Below, one piece after another: positions 34,573 to 42,909 of a DNA stretch of 48,144 bases. The notes under the pieces were generated by a model. It worked only from the letters and a program-made list of their open reading frames with translations. It ran no database searches and had not been told where the DNA came from. Source of the stretch: Mesobacillus subterraneus (GTDB taxonomy: Bacteria > Bacillota > Bacilli > Bacillales > Cytobacillaceae); NCBI RefSeq assembly GCF_000934845.1, contig NZ_JXIQ01000184.1, forward strand, positions 1 through 48,144. Reading direction: 5' to 3'. A program made the position numbers and the translations under genes. Each line of letters opens with the position of its first letter. Position 1 is the stretch's first letter.

Positions 34573-34947
34573 ATGATTGAAATAAAAACTTCTGAAATAA
34601 GCGATGGCGAGTTTAATAGAGGCGTTTTTGCCACTCAAAATATTGCAAAGGGCGATCTGATCCACGAGGCTCCTGTTCTCTCGTATCCTAATGATCAGCA
34701 TGTGCACATCGAGAAAACCGCGTTAGCCGATTATGCATTTGAGTACGGTATAAACCATTCAGCGATCTTGTTGGGTTACGGGATGCTGTTCAATCATTCC
34801 TATGAGCCAAATGCAATCTATGAAATCAATTTTGGCAAACATACTTTTGATTTTTATGCCTATCGGGATATTCGCGCAGGCGAAGAGATTGTCATTAACT
34901 ATAATGGCGATGTCGATAATAACGATCCACTCTGGTTCAACGAATAG
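34573..34947 (+). CDS. SET-domain protein
   Basis: 124 residues, essentially a minimal SET domain. RGVFATQNIAKGDLIHEAP is the N-terminal SET motif, MLFNHSYEPNAIYE matches the NHSxxPN knot motif, and IRAGEEIVINYNGD matches the final GEELxxxY motif. Short bacterial SET proteins may methylate protein lysines; the target is unknown. AGGTG lies 6 nt before the ATG at 34573; a GTG at 34564 is possible. No post-SET cysteines are present. Confidence 0.82.
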   Translation: MIEIKTSEISDGEFNRGVFATQNIAKGDLIHEAPVLSYPNDQHVHIEKTALADYAFEYGINHSAILLGYGMLFNHSYEPNAIYEINFGKHTFDFYAYRDIRAGEEIVINYNGDVDNNDPLWFNE

Positions 34948-34970
34948 AAATAACAGATATGCTTCCTTTC

Positions 34971-35004
34971 AAAGATGCGGCTCCCATATGGAAGCCGCAT
35001 CTTT
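34971..35004. terminator. Terminator between the SET gene and hemY
   Basis: A perfect 12-bp stem (AAAGATGCGGCT with AGCCGCATCTTT) and 10-nt loop, with a T tract on the plus strand up to 35008. It ends the SET-gene transcript and lies 30 bp beyond the convergent hemY stop, so it may also serve that gene. Confidence 0.85.
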
Positions 35005-35034
35005 TTTTATAAAAATTCTTATGCAGACTCCAGC

Positions 35035-36450
35035 TTAAAAACATTCCTTAAAGTATTCCATCACATTTCCCACAGCCGCTTCTGCCTGGTCGATGCATCC
35101 AGGTATCCCAACACCTTCATAAGAACCGCCAGCAAGAAAGATGCCTGGAAGCTCTTGTTTAAGCTCCGCTTTCACCTTTGCGATTCTTTCAAGATGGCCA
35201 ACCGTATATTGCGGCATCGCTTTTCTCCACCTGGTCACAATAGTGAATTCTGGCTTTGCCTTAATATTCATCGTTTTATTCAAATCTCTTAATACCAATT
35301 CGGTTATTTGGTCATCTGTTAGATTGACCGCTTCCTGGTCATCCGGTTTGCCGACATAGCAGCGGAGAAGCGCCATATTGTCAGGTGATGTGCCCGGCCA
35401 TTTTTTATGTGTCCACGTACAGGCAGTAATCCGAAAATCACTGTTTCTCGACACCAGGAATCCTGTTCCGTCGATATCCTTCTCGATCGCTGATTTTGGA
35501 AATGCCATCGCCACGTTTGCCACAGAATTGGCTGGCATATGTTTAAACGGTTCCATGAATGGATACGCCGACAACATGCGCTGGGCGTGGAAGTGATCTG
35601 TCGCAATCACTACACTATCTGCCGTTTCCACTTCCCCCTTCTCGAGATAGACTTGATAAGTCGATCCTGTCCTCTCAACCTTGTTCACCGCTTTTCCCTT
35701 CAAAACGGACCCTTTTTCGAGACGCCTTTCCACCTGGCGGACCAATTCCTCCAAACCAGTTGACAAGGAAATAAACATCCCTTTTTTCGATCCTGGCTTT
35801 TTGGCAGTTTTCGGAGGCTTCGGCATCGATTTGTTCAAACCAATCACTAGGCTGCGATACTTCTGTTCGATTTCATAGAAATTGGGGAACAAAGCCATCA
35901 GGCTCAGCTCGTCTATATCGCCTGCATAAATCCCGGACAACAAAGGATCTATCAGGTTTTCAACGACCTCATTTCCGAGCCGTCGCCGGAAAAATACGCC
36001 TAATGACTGATCGGCTGTCGGTTCCCCTTTTGGCAAAATAAAATCCCCTGCTGCTCGTAATTTGCCCAGAGGGGAAAATAACCCAGACAACGCAAACGGG
36101 GTGACTTTTGTGGGAATTCCCATGAACGATCCGTCAGGCATGGTGTGCAGCCTGCCCCTTGCGTAAATATAAGATCTCCCCGCCATATTCGAGATGATTT
36201 TATCCTGGAGACCTACTTCTTCAATCAACCTCAACGCACTTTTTTTTCGGGCAATGATTGAATCAGGACCTCTTTCAATGACAAAACCATCCCTCGTCTC
36301 AGTACGGATAACCCCGCCAAGACGGCCGCTAGCCTCGATCAATTTAACTTCGATCGGCAGCTCTTCTTCCCTTGCTTTCTTTTGGAGATAATACGCAGCA
36401 GTTAGCCCAGTAATTCCACCGCCTATGATGATAACCTTTTTTTGATCCAT
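35035..36450 (-). CDS. hemY: Coproporphyrinogen III / protoporphyrinogen oxidase (HemY, CgoX)
   Basis: About 471 residues, an FAD enzyme of the monoderm haem pathway that oxidises coproporphyrinogen III to coproporphyrin III. The dinucleotide fold KKVIIIGGGITGLTAAYYLQ is at the N-terminus and the FAD C-terminal motif GIFLAGGSYEGVGIPGCIDQAE at the end. ATG 36450 is chosen with GGGTG 6 nt upstream; a GTG at 36459 is also possible. In B. subtilis it follows hemE and hemH; here it stands alone, so the gene has been relocated or the other haem genes are elsewhere. Confidence 0.9.
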   Translation of the reverse strand: MDQKKVIIIGGGITGLTAAYYLQKKAREEELPIEVKLIEASGRLGGVIRTETRDGFVIERGPDSIIARKKSALRLIEEVGLQDKIISNMAGRSYIYARGRLHTMPDGSFMGIPTKVTPFALSGLFSPLGKLRAAGDFILPKGEPTADQSLGVFFRRRLGNEVVENLIDPLLSGIYAGDIDELSLMALFPNFYEIEQKYRSLVIGLNKSMPKPPKTAKKPGSKKGMFISLSTGLEELVRQVERRLEKGSVLKGKAVNKVERTGSTYQVYLEKGEVETADSVVIATDHFHAQRMLSAYPFMEPFKHMPANSVANVAMAFPKSAIEKDIDGTGFLVSRNSDFRITACTWTHKKWPGTSPDNMALLRCYVGKPDDQEAVNLTDDQITELVLRDLNKTMNIKAKPEFTIVTRWRKAMPQYTVGHLERIAKVKAELKQELPGIFLAGGSYEGVGIPGCIDQAEAAVGNVMEYFKECF

Positions 36451-36598
36451 ATTGCTCACCCGTCTTTTTGTACTAATTATCTAATATGTGAAAGTTTTAA
36501 CATAAAAAAAGTATAGCACTAGAAACAGACAAGTTGATGGATGTTATTTTACTAAAATGTGAACGAGAGTACTGGAAAAAATCTCTGATAATTACCAG

Positions 36599-36711
36599 TT
36601 CGCGGAATTATCATTGTTTTTCGCGGAATCAAGTGCGAGTTTCGCGGAATTAATCGTCTTTATCACGGAATCAGGATGGCAGATCGCGGAATAAAGTCGC
36701 CAGTTCCGCGG
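36599..36711. repeat. Intergenic array of a GC-rich motif at exact 21-bp period
   Basis: The 8-mer CGCGGAAT starts at 36601, 36622, 36643 and 36685, with a one-base variant (CACGGAAT) at 36664: five units spaced exactly 21 bp. A sixth, degenerate copy (CCGCGG) lies at 36706. The motif is usually flanked by TT on the left and TA or CA on the right; the 9-11 bases between units are unrelated. It lies in the 388-bp gap between hemY and the cyclase gene, which otherwise shows no gene. The period equals two helical turns, so all motifs face the same side of the DNA. Confidence 0.85.
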
Positions 36712-36838
36712 TTATTCGATATTATGGATACTCTTCCTTGGTTTCTATATTGTTTCCAGGTAAAAATCGTTCGAACAATAATGTAGGTCAGTACTCCTAA
36801 AGTTACAAATATACTTGTAATCCGCCAAACCTGCAAAT

Positions 36839-37465
36839 TTATTTCATTTTTCGAATCACCGCTCTAACCGGGCTCCCGTCTCCCTGTTCGAGCGGGAGCG
36901 GCAGGGCGGCGAGTTCGTAGTCACCCGGTTCAATCTGATCCAGTACAAGGCCTTCAAGAATATGGATTCCATGGTTGTTCAGTTCATGATGCGCATTGAG
37001 TTCTTTACTGTCCAGTGGATCGACCGATGGCAAATCGAGTCCGAGTAATTGTACTCCCTGCTCAGACAGATATGCAGCCAATTCCGGTTCGATATGAGGG
37101 ATTGATTCCGGGAAAGCTGTTTTATCCTGCCATGCATCGGTTCTGATCAGCAGCCGCTTTACTCCGCTTAGATTAATGCCTTCAAGCTCTTTAAGCCCGA
37201 TACTGGCTGGCTTATCCACATGGATTACAAGTGCAACTCCAATATAGAGTTGAAAGTCCAAATCAATGACCTTTTTCCCATCGCTTTCGAAATGAAAAGG
37301 GGCATCAATATGTGTGCCCGTATGAGTGCTCATCGTCACCTGCCCGACATTGACCGAACCGCTTTCTTCCATACCCCAGCTCACTTGGTATTCAAATGGC
37401 GTGTCGCCAGGCCAGACAGGAATTTTATCGTGTAAAACCTGCGAAATATCAATCCAGTTTTCCAT
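36839..37465 (-). CDS. kynB: Cyclase-family metal hydrolase, probable kynurenine formamidase
   Basis: 208 residues, matching KynB length (about 209). The family hallmark HTGTHIDAPFHF (metal ligands His, His, Asp) is present, as is the later HHELNNHGIHILEGLVL. KynB hydrolyses N-formylkynurenine in tryptophan breakdown. No kynA or kynU gene is beside it, so the substrate is uncertain and other cyclase-family amidases are possible. GAAAGGAAGG lies upstream of the ATG. Confidence 0.75.
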   Translation of the reverse strand: MENWIDISQVLHDKIPVWPGDTPFEYQVSWGMEESGSVNVGQVTMSTHTGTHIDAPFHFESDGKKVIDLDFQLYIGVALVIHVDKPASIGLKELEGINLSGVKRLLIRTDAWQDKTAFPESIPHIEPELAAYLSEQGVQLLGLDLPSVDPLDSKELNAHHELNNHGIHILEGLVLDQIEPGDYELAALPLPLEQGDGSPVRAVIRKMK

Positions 37466-37730
37466 ACATTTTTCCTTCTTTCCTCTATAAAATAGTCTCC
37501 CGCTTAGGATTCACTTTCGTTCTCCATTCCTCAAGCGAAAGGGTAATCTCCTGTAGCAAAGTTAATACTTATAATTATAGTATTATTACAGTGTGATATA
37601 GACTTTTTTTATCACAGTTATGAACATTTTCTAAAACACTTCATAATTAGTTTGGGTAACACTATGCTTTTTATTATGGATAAATGGGTATATATTGGGG
37701 ATAAGGAATAAAGGAAGGGGATCATCGGCT

Positions 37731-38846
37731 TTGAGACAATTTTTTTCGCTTCTGATTATCGGGGCGCTGGCCTACTTTTCATGGCCATACATTACTGAGA
37801 ATAAAGATATTCAAACTAAAATAGAGAATTTAAAAGAAAACCAAGAACTTGCGTCTGTGCTTGAGAAGCTGAATAGCGGATTGAACCAACTGATCTGGCA
37901 GGTCAATGAGAAAAAAGAGGAATTAACGCAGGATGAAAAGATTTTGCCTAAAGTATCTAAACCAGAACTGGCAACACCTTCAGAGGTAACATTCACCATC
38001 CATAATATTAGAATTGGGGATAAAAAGGTCGAAGTTGAAAAACAGCTTGGCGCCCCGAAACGGATTTCCATGAATGAGTACGGTACAGAGTGGCATGCCT
38101 ATCATGAAAATTTTCAGAACTTCACGATGGTTTCCTATAGCAAGGACGGAGTAGTGAATGCTCTGTATACTAATCAGGACCTGATTGCTGCTAAAAATGG
38201 CATCAAATATGGCGCTGCGAAAGAGACCGTTCGTCAGACACTTGGGGAACCACTCAAGGAAATCAGAAAAGGGCTTGTTTATTACCAGTTCCAGAATGAT
38301 CAAGACTATGACGTTTACCATATTGATGACAGCTATGTGACTGTCTTTTATGATAAACACAGGAACAATACCGTAACAGCCATCCAGATGATCAGTGAAA
38401 AACTGGAGCAAAGTAAGGCAGGTTTTTATACGAAAGCGAGTGACGCGTTGAGAGCAGGTTTTGAATACCAGTTGTTTGATTTGACGAATGCTTCAAGGGT
38501 CGTTCATGGTTTAGGCATCCTTACTTGGGACGATCCAATTAAGGTTACGGCCCGCAAACACAGTGTCGATATGGCGGAGAACTCCTATTTCAGCCATACG
38601 AATCCTGCAGGCCAGTCGCCTTTTGACAGGATGGCTGAAGACGATATTGTCTTTTCCGTCGCCGGGGAAAACCTCGCATACGGCCAATTCAGCAGCATTT
38701 TCGCCCATGAAGGTTTGATGAACTCACTCGGGCACCGGGAGAATATCCTGAAGCCGGACTTCAAGTTGCTTGGTGTCGGCGTCGCCTTCGGACCAAAGCA
38801 TGAACCTTATTTTACAGAGAACTTTTACAGTAAGAGGAAGTTTTAA
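37731..38846 (+). CDS. Membrane-anchored CAP-domain protein (YlbC-like)
   Basis: About 371 residues. The N-terminus has one hydrophobic segment (FFSLLIIGALAYFSWPYI), then a coiled, charged stretch, a CAP-associated N-terminal domain (about 95-230; IGDKKVEVEKQLGAPKRIS and GAAKETVRQTLGEPLKEI are two similar sub-repeats), and a C-terminal CAP/SCP domain with ARKHSVDMAENSYFSHTNPAGQSPFDRM and GHRENIL. B. subtilis YlbC has the same layout. The TTG at 37731 follows AAAGGAAGGGG by 9 nt; the frame is open back to a TTG at 37695, which lacks a site. It probably acts outside the membrane; function unknown. Confidence 0.82.
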   Translation: MRQFFSLLIIGALAYFSWPYITENKDIQTKIENLKENQELASVLEKLNSGLNQLIWQVNEKKEELTQDEKILPKVSKPELATPSEVTFTIHNIRIGDKKVEVEKQLGAPKRISMNEYGTEWHAYHENFQNFTMVSYSKDGVVNALYTNQDLIAAKNGIKYGAAKETVRQTLGEPLKEIRKGLVYYQFQNDQDYDVYHIDDSYVTVFYDKHRNNTVTAIQMISEKLEQSKAGFYTKASDALRAGFEYQLFDLTNASRVVHGLGILTWDDPIKVTARKHSVDMAENSYFSHTNPAGQSPFDRMAEDDIVFSVAGENLAYGQFSSIFAHEGLMNSLGHRENILKPDFKLLGVGVAFGPKHEPYFTENFYSKRKF

Positions 38847-38956
38847 GAAAGCTGACTGGGAAAAATTCGCTATATAAAGCTGCAATATCGGTTATTTCCG
38901 AGGATCAAGTCTAGTTTTCAATATAATTCTACCGCTTGTTCATGCTTGAATGATTT

Positions 38957-39068
38957 TATTGGCGGTTTTCACAATTATATTGGCGATTTCCGGATTTTAT
39001 TGGCGATAATATTGTTTTATTGGCGAAAACCACTTACTTATTGGCGAAAAACTAATTTTTGGCGAATT
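38957..39068. repeat. Second intergenic array: TTATTGGCGA motif, about 20-21 bp period
   Basis: The core GGCG starts at 38961, 38982, 39002, 39022, 39043 and 39061 (spacings 21, 20, 20, 21, 18). The consensus is TTATTGGCGAAAA. It lies in the 313-bp gap between the CAP-domain gene and the subtilisin gene, before a bidirectional terminator. Its form parallels the array at 36599-36711, but its motif differs. No ORF uses it sensibly. Confidence 0.82.
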
Positions 39069-39108
39069 GGAAATTCCGGGCTCTTTTTTCCATTTACCGA
39101 AAAACAAA

Positions 39109-39147
39109 AAACCACTGAATCGGCGCTCACTCCCGATTCGGCGGTTT
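39109..39147. terminator. Bidirectional terminator between the CAP-domain and subtilisin genes
   Basis: A 15-pair stem (AAACCACTGAATCGG with CCGATTCGGCGGTTT, two G-T pairs) and 9-nt loop. T tracts follow on both strands (plus: to 39151; minus: TTTTTTGTTTTT). It lies 12 bp from the subtilisin stop codon. Confidence 0.85.
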
Positions 39148-39159
39148 TTTTCGCGATCG

Positions 39160-40401
39160 TTACTTCACTCGTGGGAAACCGAAACCTGACGCATAGTCAT
39201 CGCCTGATGTTGCACCCGATCCACCTTGGATATCGTTCGCTTTTGCCCGATTCTGTAGCTCGGCGCGAAGCTGATTGTGACTCATGTTTGGATTTTCCGC
39301 CCAGATCTTCGCTGCCAATCCGGACACGTGCGGAGTTGCCATGGATGTTCCGCTAATGGTGTTATAGGAACCGTCGTACCAGGTTGATTCAATTGATCTT
39401 CCTGGTGCAGATACTTCCACATCCCGTTCCTGGATTAGATAATCCCCATCAGTAGCGGGATTTCCGCGGGAGGAGAAGTCAGCGACACGGTATGTACCGT
39501 TTTCCTGAACATCTTCAAGTGCTGCGACTGCAACTGCGTTTGTCAATGCGCCCGGGTATCCAATAGTATCCGCATTCGGACCGCTGTTTCCAGCTGCTGC
39601 AACAACCAGAACCCCTTTTCCATAGGCATAATCCACTGCATCCGCAATCATTGTACTCTTGCTGCTCGAACCAAGAGACATCGAGAGCACGACATGCGAG
39701 TTCGTACGGGCAGCTTCATCTGCAACATGCTGGATGGCGGCGGCGATATCATCAGAATAACCGGATCCTTGATCGTTTAGCACTTTATAGGCCCAAAGAT
39801 CAGCTTCAGGAGCTACCCCATAAATTCCATTTCCTGATCCTCCATCTGCCAGTACCGTTCCGGCTACATGAGTACCATGGCCGTTTTTATCCGTACAAGT
39901 CCCATTTACCAACGGGGATCTTCGGTTCGTAAAATCCTTGCATTGCTCATCGCTGCCAGCCAAATCGGCATGGTTTACGTTGACTCCCGTATCGAGTACG
40001 GCTACTTTAACCCCGCTGCCACCGGACGTTGCCTGTAGATTGCTATCATTGTAGATTGCTTCCATTCCCCAAGGTGTGCGGTCGGAAGGTGCAGCCTGAG
40101 CACCTGATCCTGGCTTCGCTTCCAGCTGAACCTGAGAAACTGGTTCTACTTTTAGATTCTTATTTTTTAATAGTGCTAGATATTGCGGAGCATTTACCGT
40201 CGTGGTAAAACCGGTTTCTCCAAAATCCCATCTAATTCCATATTGGTCTTTCACCTTAGCCTTTTCCGCTGATGGACCATGAACCAAAATTCGATAGGAG
40301 TCCTGCGTCTCTGGTGTCTGTCCAAATACCCCAGCTGCGAACATAGATAGTCCCATTGTCATGCTTAATAGTGCGGCTCCGATTGCTTTTTTTCCTTTCA
40401 T
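39160..40401 (-). CDS. Secreted subtilisin-like serine protease (S8)
   Basis: About 413 residues. A Sec signal peptide (MKGKKAIGAALLSMTMGLSM to the AAGVFGQ region) and an inhibitor propeptide (about 30-105) precede the mature protease. The catalytic triad is D137 (VAVLDTGVN), H175 (NGHGTHVAG) and S353 (GTSMATPHV), with the oxyanion asparagine in AAAGNSG. Two cysteines flanking an insertion (EQCKDF and NGTCTD) could form a disulfide, and the overall length is close to that of the TA41/sphericase-type subtilisins. GAGGAG lies 7 nt before the ATG at 40401; an ATG at 40419 is upstream of that site. Degrades extracellular protein. Confidence 0.93.
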   Translation of the reverse strand: MKGKKAIGAALLSMTMGLSMFAAGVFGQTPETQDSYRILVHGPSAEKAKVKDQYGIRWDFGETGFTTTVNAPQYLALLKNKNLKVEPVSQVQLEAKPGSGAQAAPSDRTPWGMEAIYNDSNLQATSGGSGVKVAVLDTGVNVNHADLAGSDEQCKDFTNRRSPLVNGTCTDKNGHGTHVAGTVLADGGSGNGIYGVAPEADLWAYKVLNDQGSGYSDDIAAAIQHVADEAARTNSHVVLSMSLGSSSKSTMIADAVDYAYGKGVLVVAAAGNSGPNADTIGYPGALTNAVAVAALEDVQENGTYRVADFSSRGNPATDGDYLIQERDVEVSAPGRSIESTWYDGSYNTISGTSMATPHVSGLAAKIWAENPNMSHNQLRAELQNRAKANDIQGGSGATSGDDYASGFGFPRVK

Positions 40402-40590
40402 CCAACCACTCCTCGGCATTGATATGGTATTACAATTTTTATTATATTTTAAATTTTTAGATAACTACAATATGCTAAATGAATCATTTTGAATTTTTAA
40501 GAATAAGGTCCATTGCTGTGTGAAAAAAATGTCATATGCACAAAGAATCATTTTTAAAATTTCCCAATATCGTTTTGGATTTTAAAATGA

Positions 40591-40617
40591 AAAAAAACCT
40601 CTAAAAGAGGTTTTTTT
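40591..40617. terminator. Terminator of the htrA-parvulin operon
   Basis: A 12-bp stem (AAAAAAACCTCT with AGAGGTTTTTTT) and a 3-nt loop, with T tracts on both strands. It lies 5 bp beyond the foldase stop codon. The 160 bp from here to the subtilisin start are AT-rich; two related GAATCATTTT stretches (near 40485 and 40547) are the only pattern seen. Confidence 0.82.
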
Positions 40618-40622
40618 GAAAA

Positions 40623-41498
40623 TTAATATGTCTGAATTTGATAGTCTGCTTTTGTTTTATTAAGCCAGTTTGGATATTCTGCTTGGATTTTTTGGTCGTA
40701 TAAGGATGCTTTGATTTCTTCCATATGGTCTTCAAATACCGCCGGTTTTGCTGCTTTTTTATCGGCAACTTTGATGATATGGTAGCCAAAGTCCGTTTTT
40801 ACCGGGGCACTGACTTCTCCCACTTTCATCGCAAAGGCTGCATCCTCAAATTCCTTCGCCATCTCGCCCTTTCCGAAATAGCCCAGGTCTCCACCTTTAT
40901 CCGCATTGCTTGCATCCGTTGAATATTCTTTGGCTAATGCAGCAAAGTCTTTACCGCTGTCCAGTTCTTTCTTGACTTTCTGGGCCGTTGCCTCATCCTC
41001 GACTAAAATATGGCTTGCTTTTACCTGTTCCTTTTGGTCAAAATTAGCTTTATTTTCCGCAAAATATGTTTTCATTTCTTCTTCCGTTACCTTGATGGAA
41101 GGTTTGATCATTTTTTCAGCGAGCAAATACGTTTGGATATCCGCCCTGATTTTGTCGATTGATACTTTATTCTGCTCAAGTGCCGCTGCAAACGCATCTT
41201 CCCCACCATAGGATTCCTGGAGCTTTGTCAGCTCTTCATCTATTTCATTTCCGGTTACTGTTACCTTTTGCTTGTCAGCTTCCATTTCAATCACTTTATT
41301 GGTGATCATCGAGTCCAATGTATCTGCGCCATACAACTCTGTTAATTTTGTGTTCAGTTCATCCTTGGTAATTTTTTCCCCATTGACGCTCGCTGCTGTT
41401 TCTGTTTTTGAAAAAGCTGTCGCAAAGATCAGGATAATTCCTAAGGTAATTACAGCAGAAATCAGCATTAATTTGTTTTTTTTCATAAAAGCAATCAT
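40623..41498 (-). CDS. Extracytoplasmic parvulin-type peptidyl-prolyl isomerase (PrsA/YacD-like)
   Basis: 291 residues. An N-terminal hydrophobic segment (LMLISAVITLGIILIFATAF) is followed by a SurA/PrsA chaperone domain (VNGEKITKDELNTKL) and a parvulin domain (QVKASHILVEDEATAQKVKK, YSTDASNADKGGDLGYFGKGEM, GYHIIKV). It should assist folding of secreted proteins on the outer face of the membrane. PrsA proteins are usually lipoproteins; this one has no lipobox cysteine, so it is probably membrane-anchored by its N-terminus. GGAGG lies 6 nt before the ATG. It begins 15 bp after the HtrA protease gene. Confidence 0.87.
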   Translation of the reverse strand: MIAFMKKNKLMLISAVITLGIILIFATAFSKTETAASVNGEKITKDELNTKLTELYGADTLDSMITNKVIEMEADKQKVTVTGNEIDEELTKLQESYGGEDAFAAALEQNKVSIDKIRADIQTYLLAEKMIKPSIKVTEEEMKTYFAENKANFDQKEQVKASHILVEDEATAQKVKKELDSGKDFAALAKEYSTDASNADKGGDLGYFGKGEMAKEFEDAAFAMKVGEVSAPVKTDFGYHIIKVADKKAAKPAVFEDHMEEIKASLYDQKIQAEYPNWLNKTKADYQIQTY

Positions 41499-41513
41499 TA
41501 TTTCCCTCCATTA

Positions 41514-42824
41514 TTAGATGCTTGAAGCAGTCAGCACAACCTTTAAAGTTTGCTGCTTGCCGTCACGGTAAATTTTCACTTGAGCACTGTCACCCTTTTT
41601 CAGCTTCGTATACATATATTTTCTTAGATCACTGGCACTTTTTACTGGTACATCATTAATGCCGACAATAAGATCCTGTTCCTGAAGGCCCGCTTTGGCT
41701 GCTGCAGAATTTGGGTCAACGCTTGTCACCATCGTGCCGGAGTTGACATTGGCGGGCAGATTTTCGAGATACATTTCAGGAATTTGCTCCAAATCAGCAA
41801 GGCTAACACCTAAATAAGGACGTTCAACTTTGCCTTTTTCGATAAGTTGGTTGACGATTGGCAAAGCTTCCTGGCTCGGAATGGCAAAGCCGAGGCCTTC
41901 CACCCCATTCTGCGAAATTTTTAAGCTATTGATTCCAATCACTTTTCCATCTGTATTGATCAATGCGCCGCCACTGTTCCCCGGATTGATGGCTGCGTCG
42001 GTCTGGATAACGGTCATTACCCATTCACCGGCTGAAGTCGGAACGGAGATCGACCGGTCAACCGCGCTTACGATTCCTTGAGTAACAGTCCGCGATAAGT
42101 CCAGTCCGAGTGGATTTCCAATAGCCAGAACCTGATCACCAGGCCTTAAGGCGGAAGAATCGCCAAATTCGAGGGCATTCACTGCCTTGTTGTCCTCGAT
42201 TTTAATCACTGCCAAATCAGTTAACGCATCAGCTCCAACAACTTGCGCCTCAACCTTTTCGCCATTGTACAAGGAAACTTCTACTTTGGTTGCTCCTTCA
42301 ATTACATGGTTATTGGTGACAATGAAGGCATCCTTGCCCGTCTTTTTAAAAATAACCCCAGAACCAGACCCAGTTTCGACATTTCCCTGAGTGCGGGAAA
42401 AAGGATTGTTTTGCTGCTGGATATTGCTGATGCCTACAATCGATTTAGAAGAATTTTCAATGATGTCCGCAATGGAACCTGTACTTTTTGCAGAGGTTGG
42501 GGTCGCTACAACATTCGAACTGCTTTCTGCCGCTGTCTGTGGCTGAACATTTTGCCCAGCATCCATTTCAGTAAAATTCACAGCCGCAAGTGTTATGGCC
42601 GAACCAACTACTCCAGCCATGACAGATGATAAAATGCTTTTCATTTTATTAGACTTTTTGGCCGGTTCCGATCCGTTGTACCGGGATTGCTGCTCGTTCG
42701 TTTGCTCCAAGTTCTGATTTCGGGTTTGCTGTTCTTTGTCCGGTTCCCACTCTTTGTTCCGGGATTCCTGCTCGTTTACCGGTTCTGTTTCATGGTTCCG
42801 GGATTCCTGCTCGAATTCATTCAT
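41514..42824 (-). CDS. htrA: HtrA-type membrane-anchored serine protease with PDZ domain
   Basis: 436 residues. The cytoplasmic tail (about 1-60) contains four 13-residue repeats; a membrane segment (SILSSVMAGVVGSAITLAAV) follows. The protease domain has the histidine in VTNNHVIEGA, the aspartate in DALTDLAVIKIED and the serine S284 in NPGNSGGALI. A PDZ domain closes the protein (KAGLQEQDLIVGIND). In Bacillus, HtrA proteins degrade misfolded secreted proteins and are induced by CssRS. It forms an operon with the parvulin gene, pairing refolding and degradation. GGAGGAGG precedes the ATG. No clear CssR box was identified. Confidence 0.92.
   Translation of the reverse strand: MNEFEQESRNHETEPVNEQESRNKEWEPDKEQQTRNQNLEQTNEQQSRYNGSEPAKKSNKMKSILSSVMAGVVGSAITLAAVNFTEMDAGQNVQPQTAAESSSNVVATPTSAKSTGSIADIIENSSKSIVGISNIQQQNNPFSRTQGNVETGSGSGVIFKKTGKDAFIVTNNHVIEGATKVEVSLYNGEKVEAQVVGADALTDLAVIKIEDNKAVNALEFGDSSALRPGDQVLAIGNPLGLDLSRTVTQGIVSAVDRSISVPTSAGEWVMTVIQTDAAINPGNSGGALINTDGKVIGINSLKISQNGVEGLGFAIPSQEALPIVNQLIEKGKVERPYLGVSLADLEQIPEMYLENLPANVNSGTMVTSVDPNSAAAKAGLQEQDLIVGINDVPVKSASDLRKYMYTKLKKGDSAQVKIYRDGKQQTLKVVLTASSI
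42657..42812 (-). repeat. Four 39-bp tandem repeats inside the htrA gene
   Basis: Residues 5-17, 18-30, 31-43 and 44-56 of HtrA are related 13-residue units: EQESRNHETEPVN, EQESRNKEWEPDK, EQQTRNQNLEQTN and EQQSRYNGSEPAK. The DNA repeats are visible as recurring GGGATT-CTGCTCG segments on the plus strand. The unit is Glu/Gln/Asn/Arg-rich and on the cytoplasmic side. Confidence 0.85.
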
Positions 42825-42909
42825 GGTATTTCCTCCTCCATTTTTTATCTTGTTTTCATCTTAACCAGAAAATATGAACAAATTATTAACAAATTGAGGC
42901 AAGGATTTT

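Noticed and set aside
37592-37616. TGTGATA / TATCACA inverted repeat as an Fnr or Crp site upstream of the CAP-domain gene
   Set aside because: The spacing between the half-sites is 11 bp from TGTGATA to TATCACA, far from the 6 bp between TGTGA and TCACA required by Fnr.
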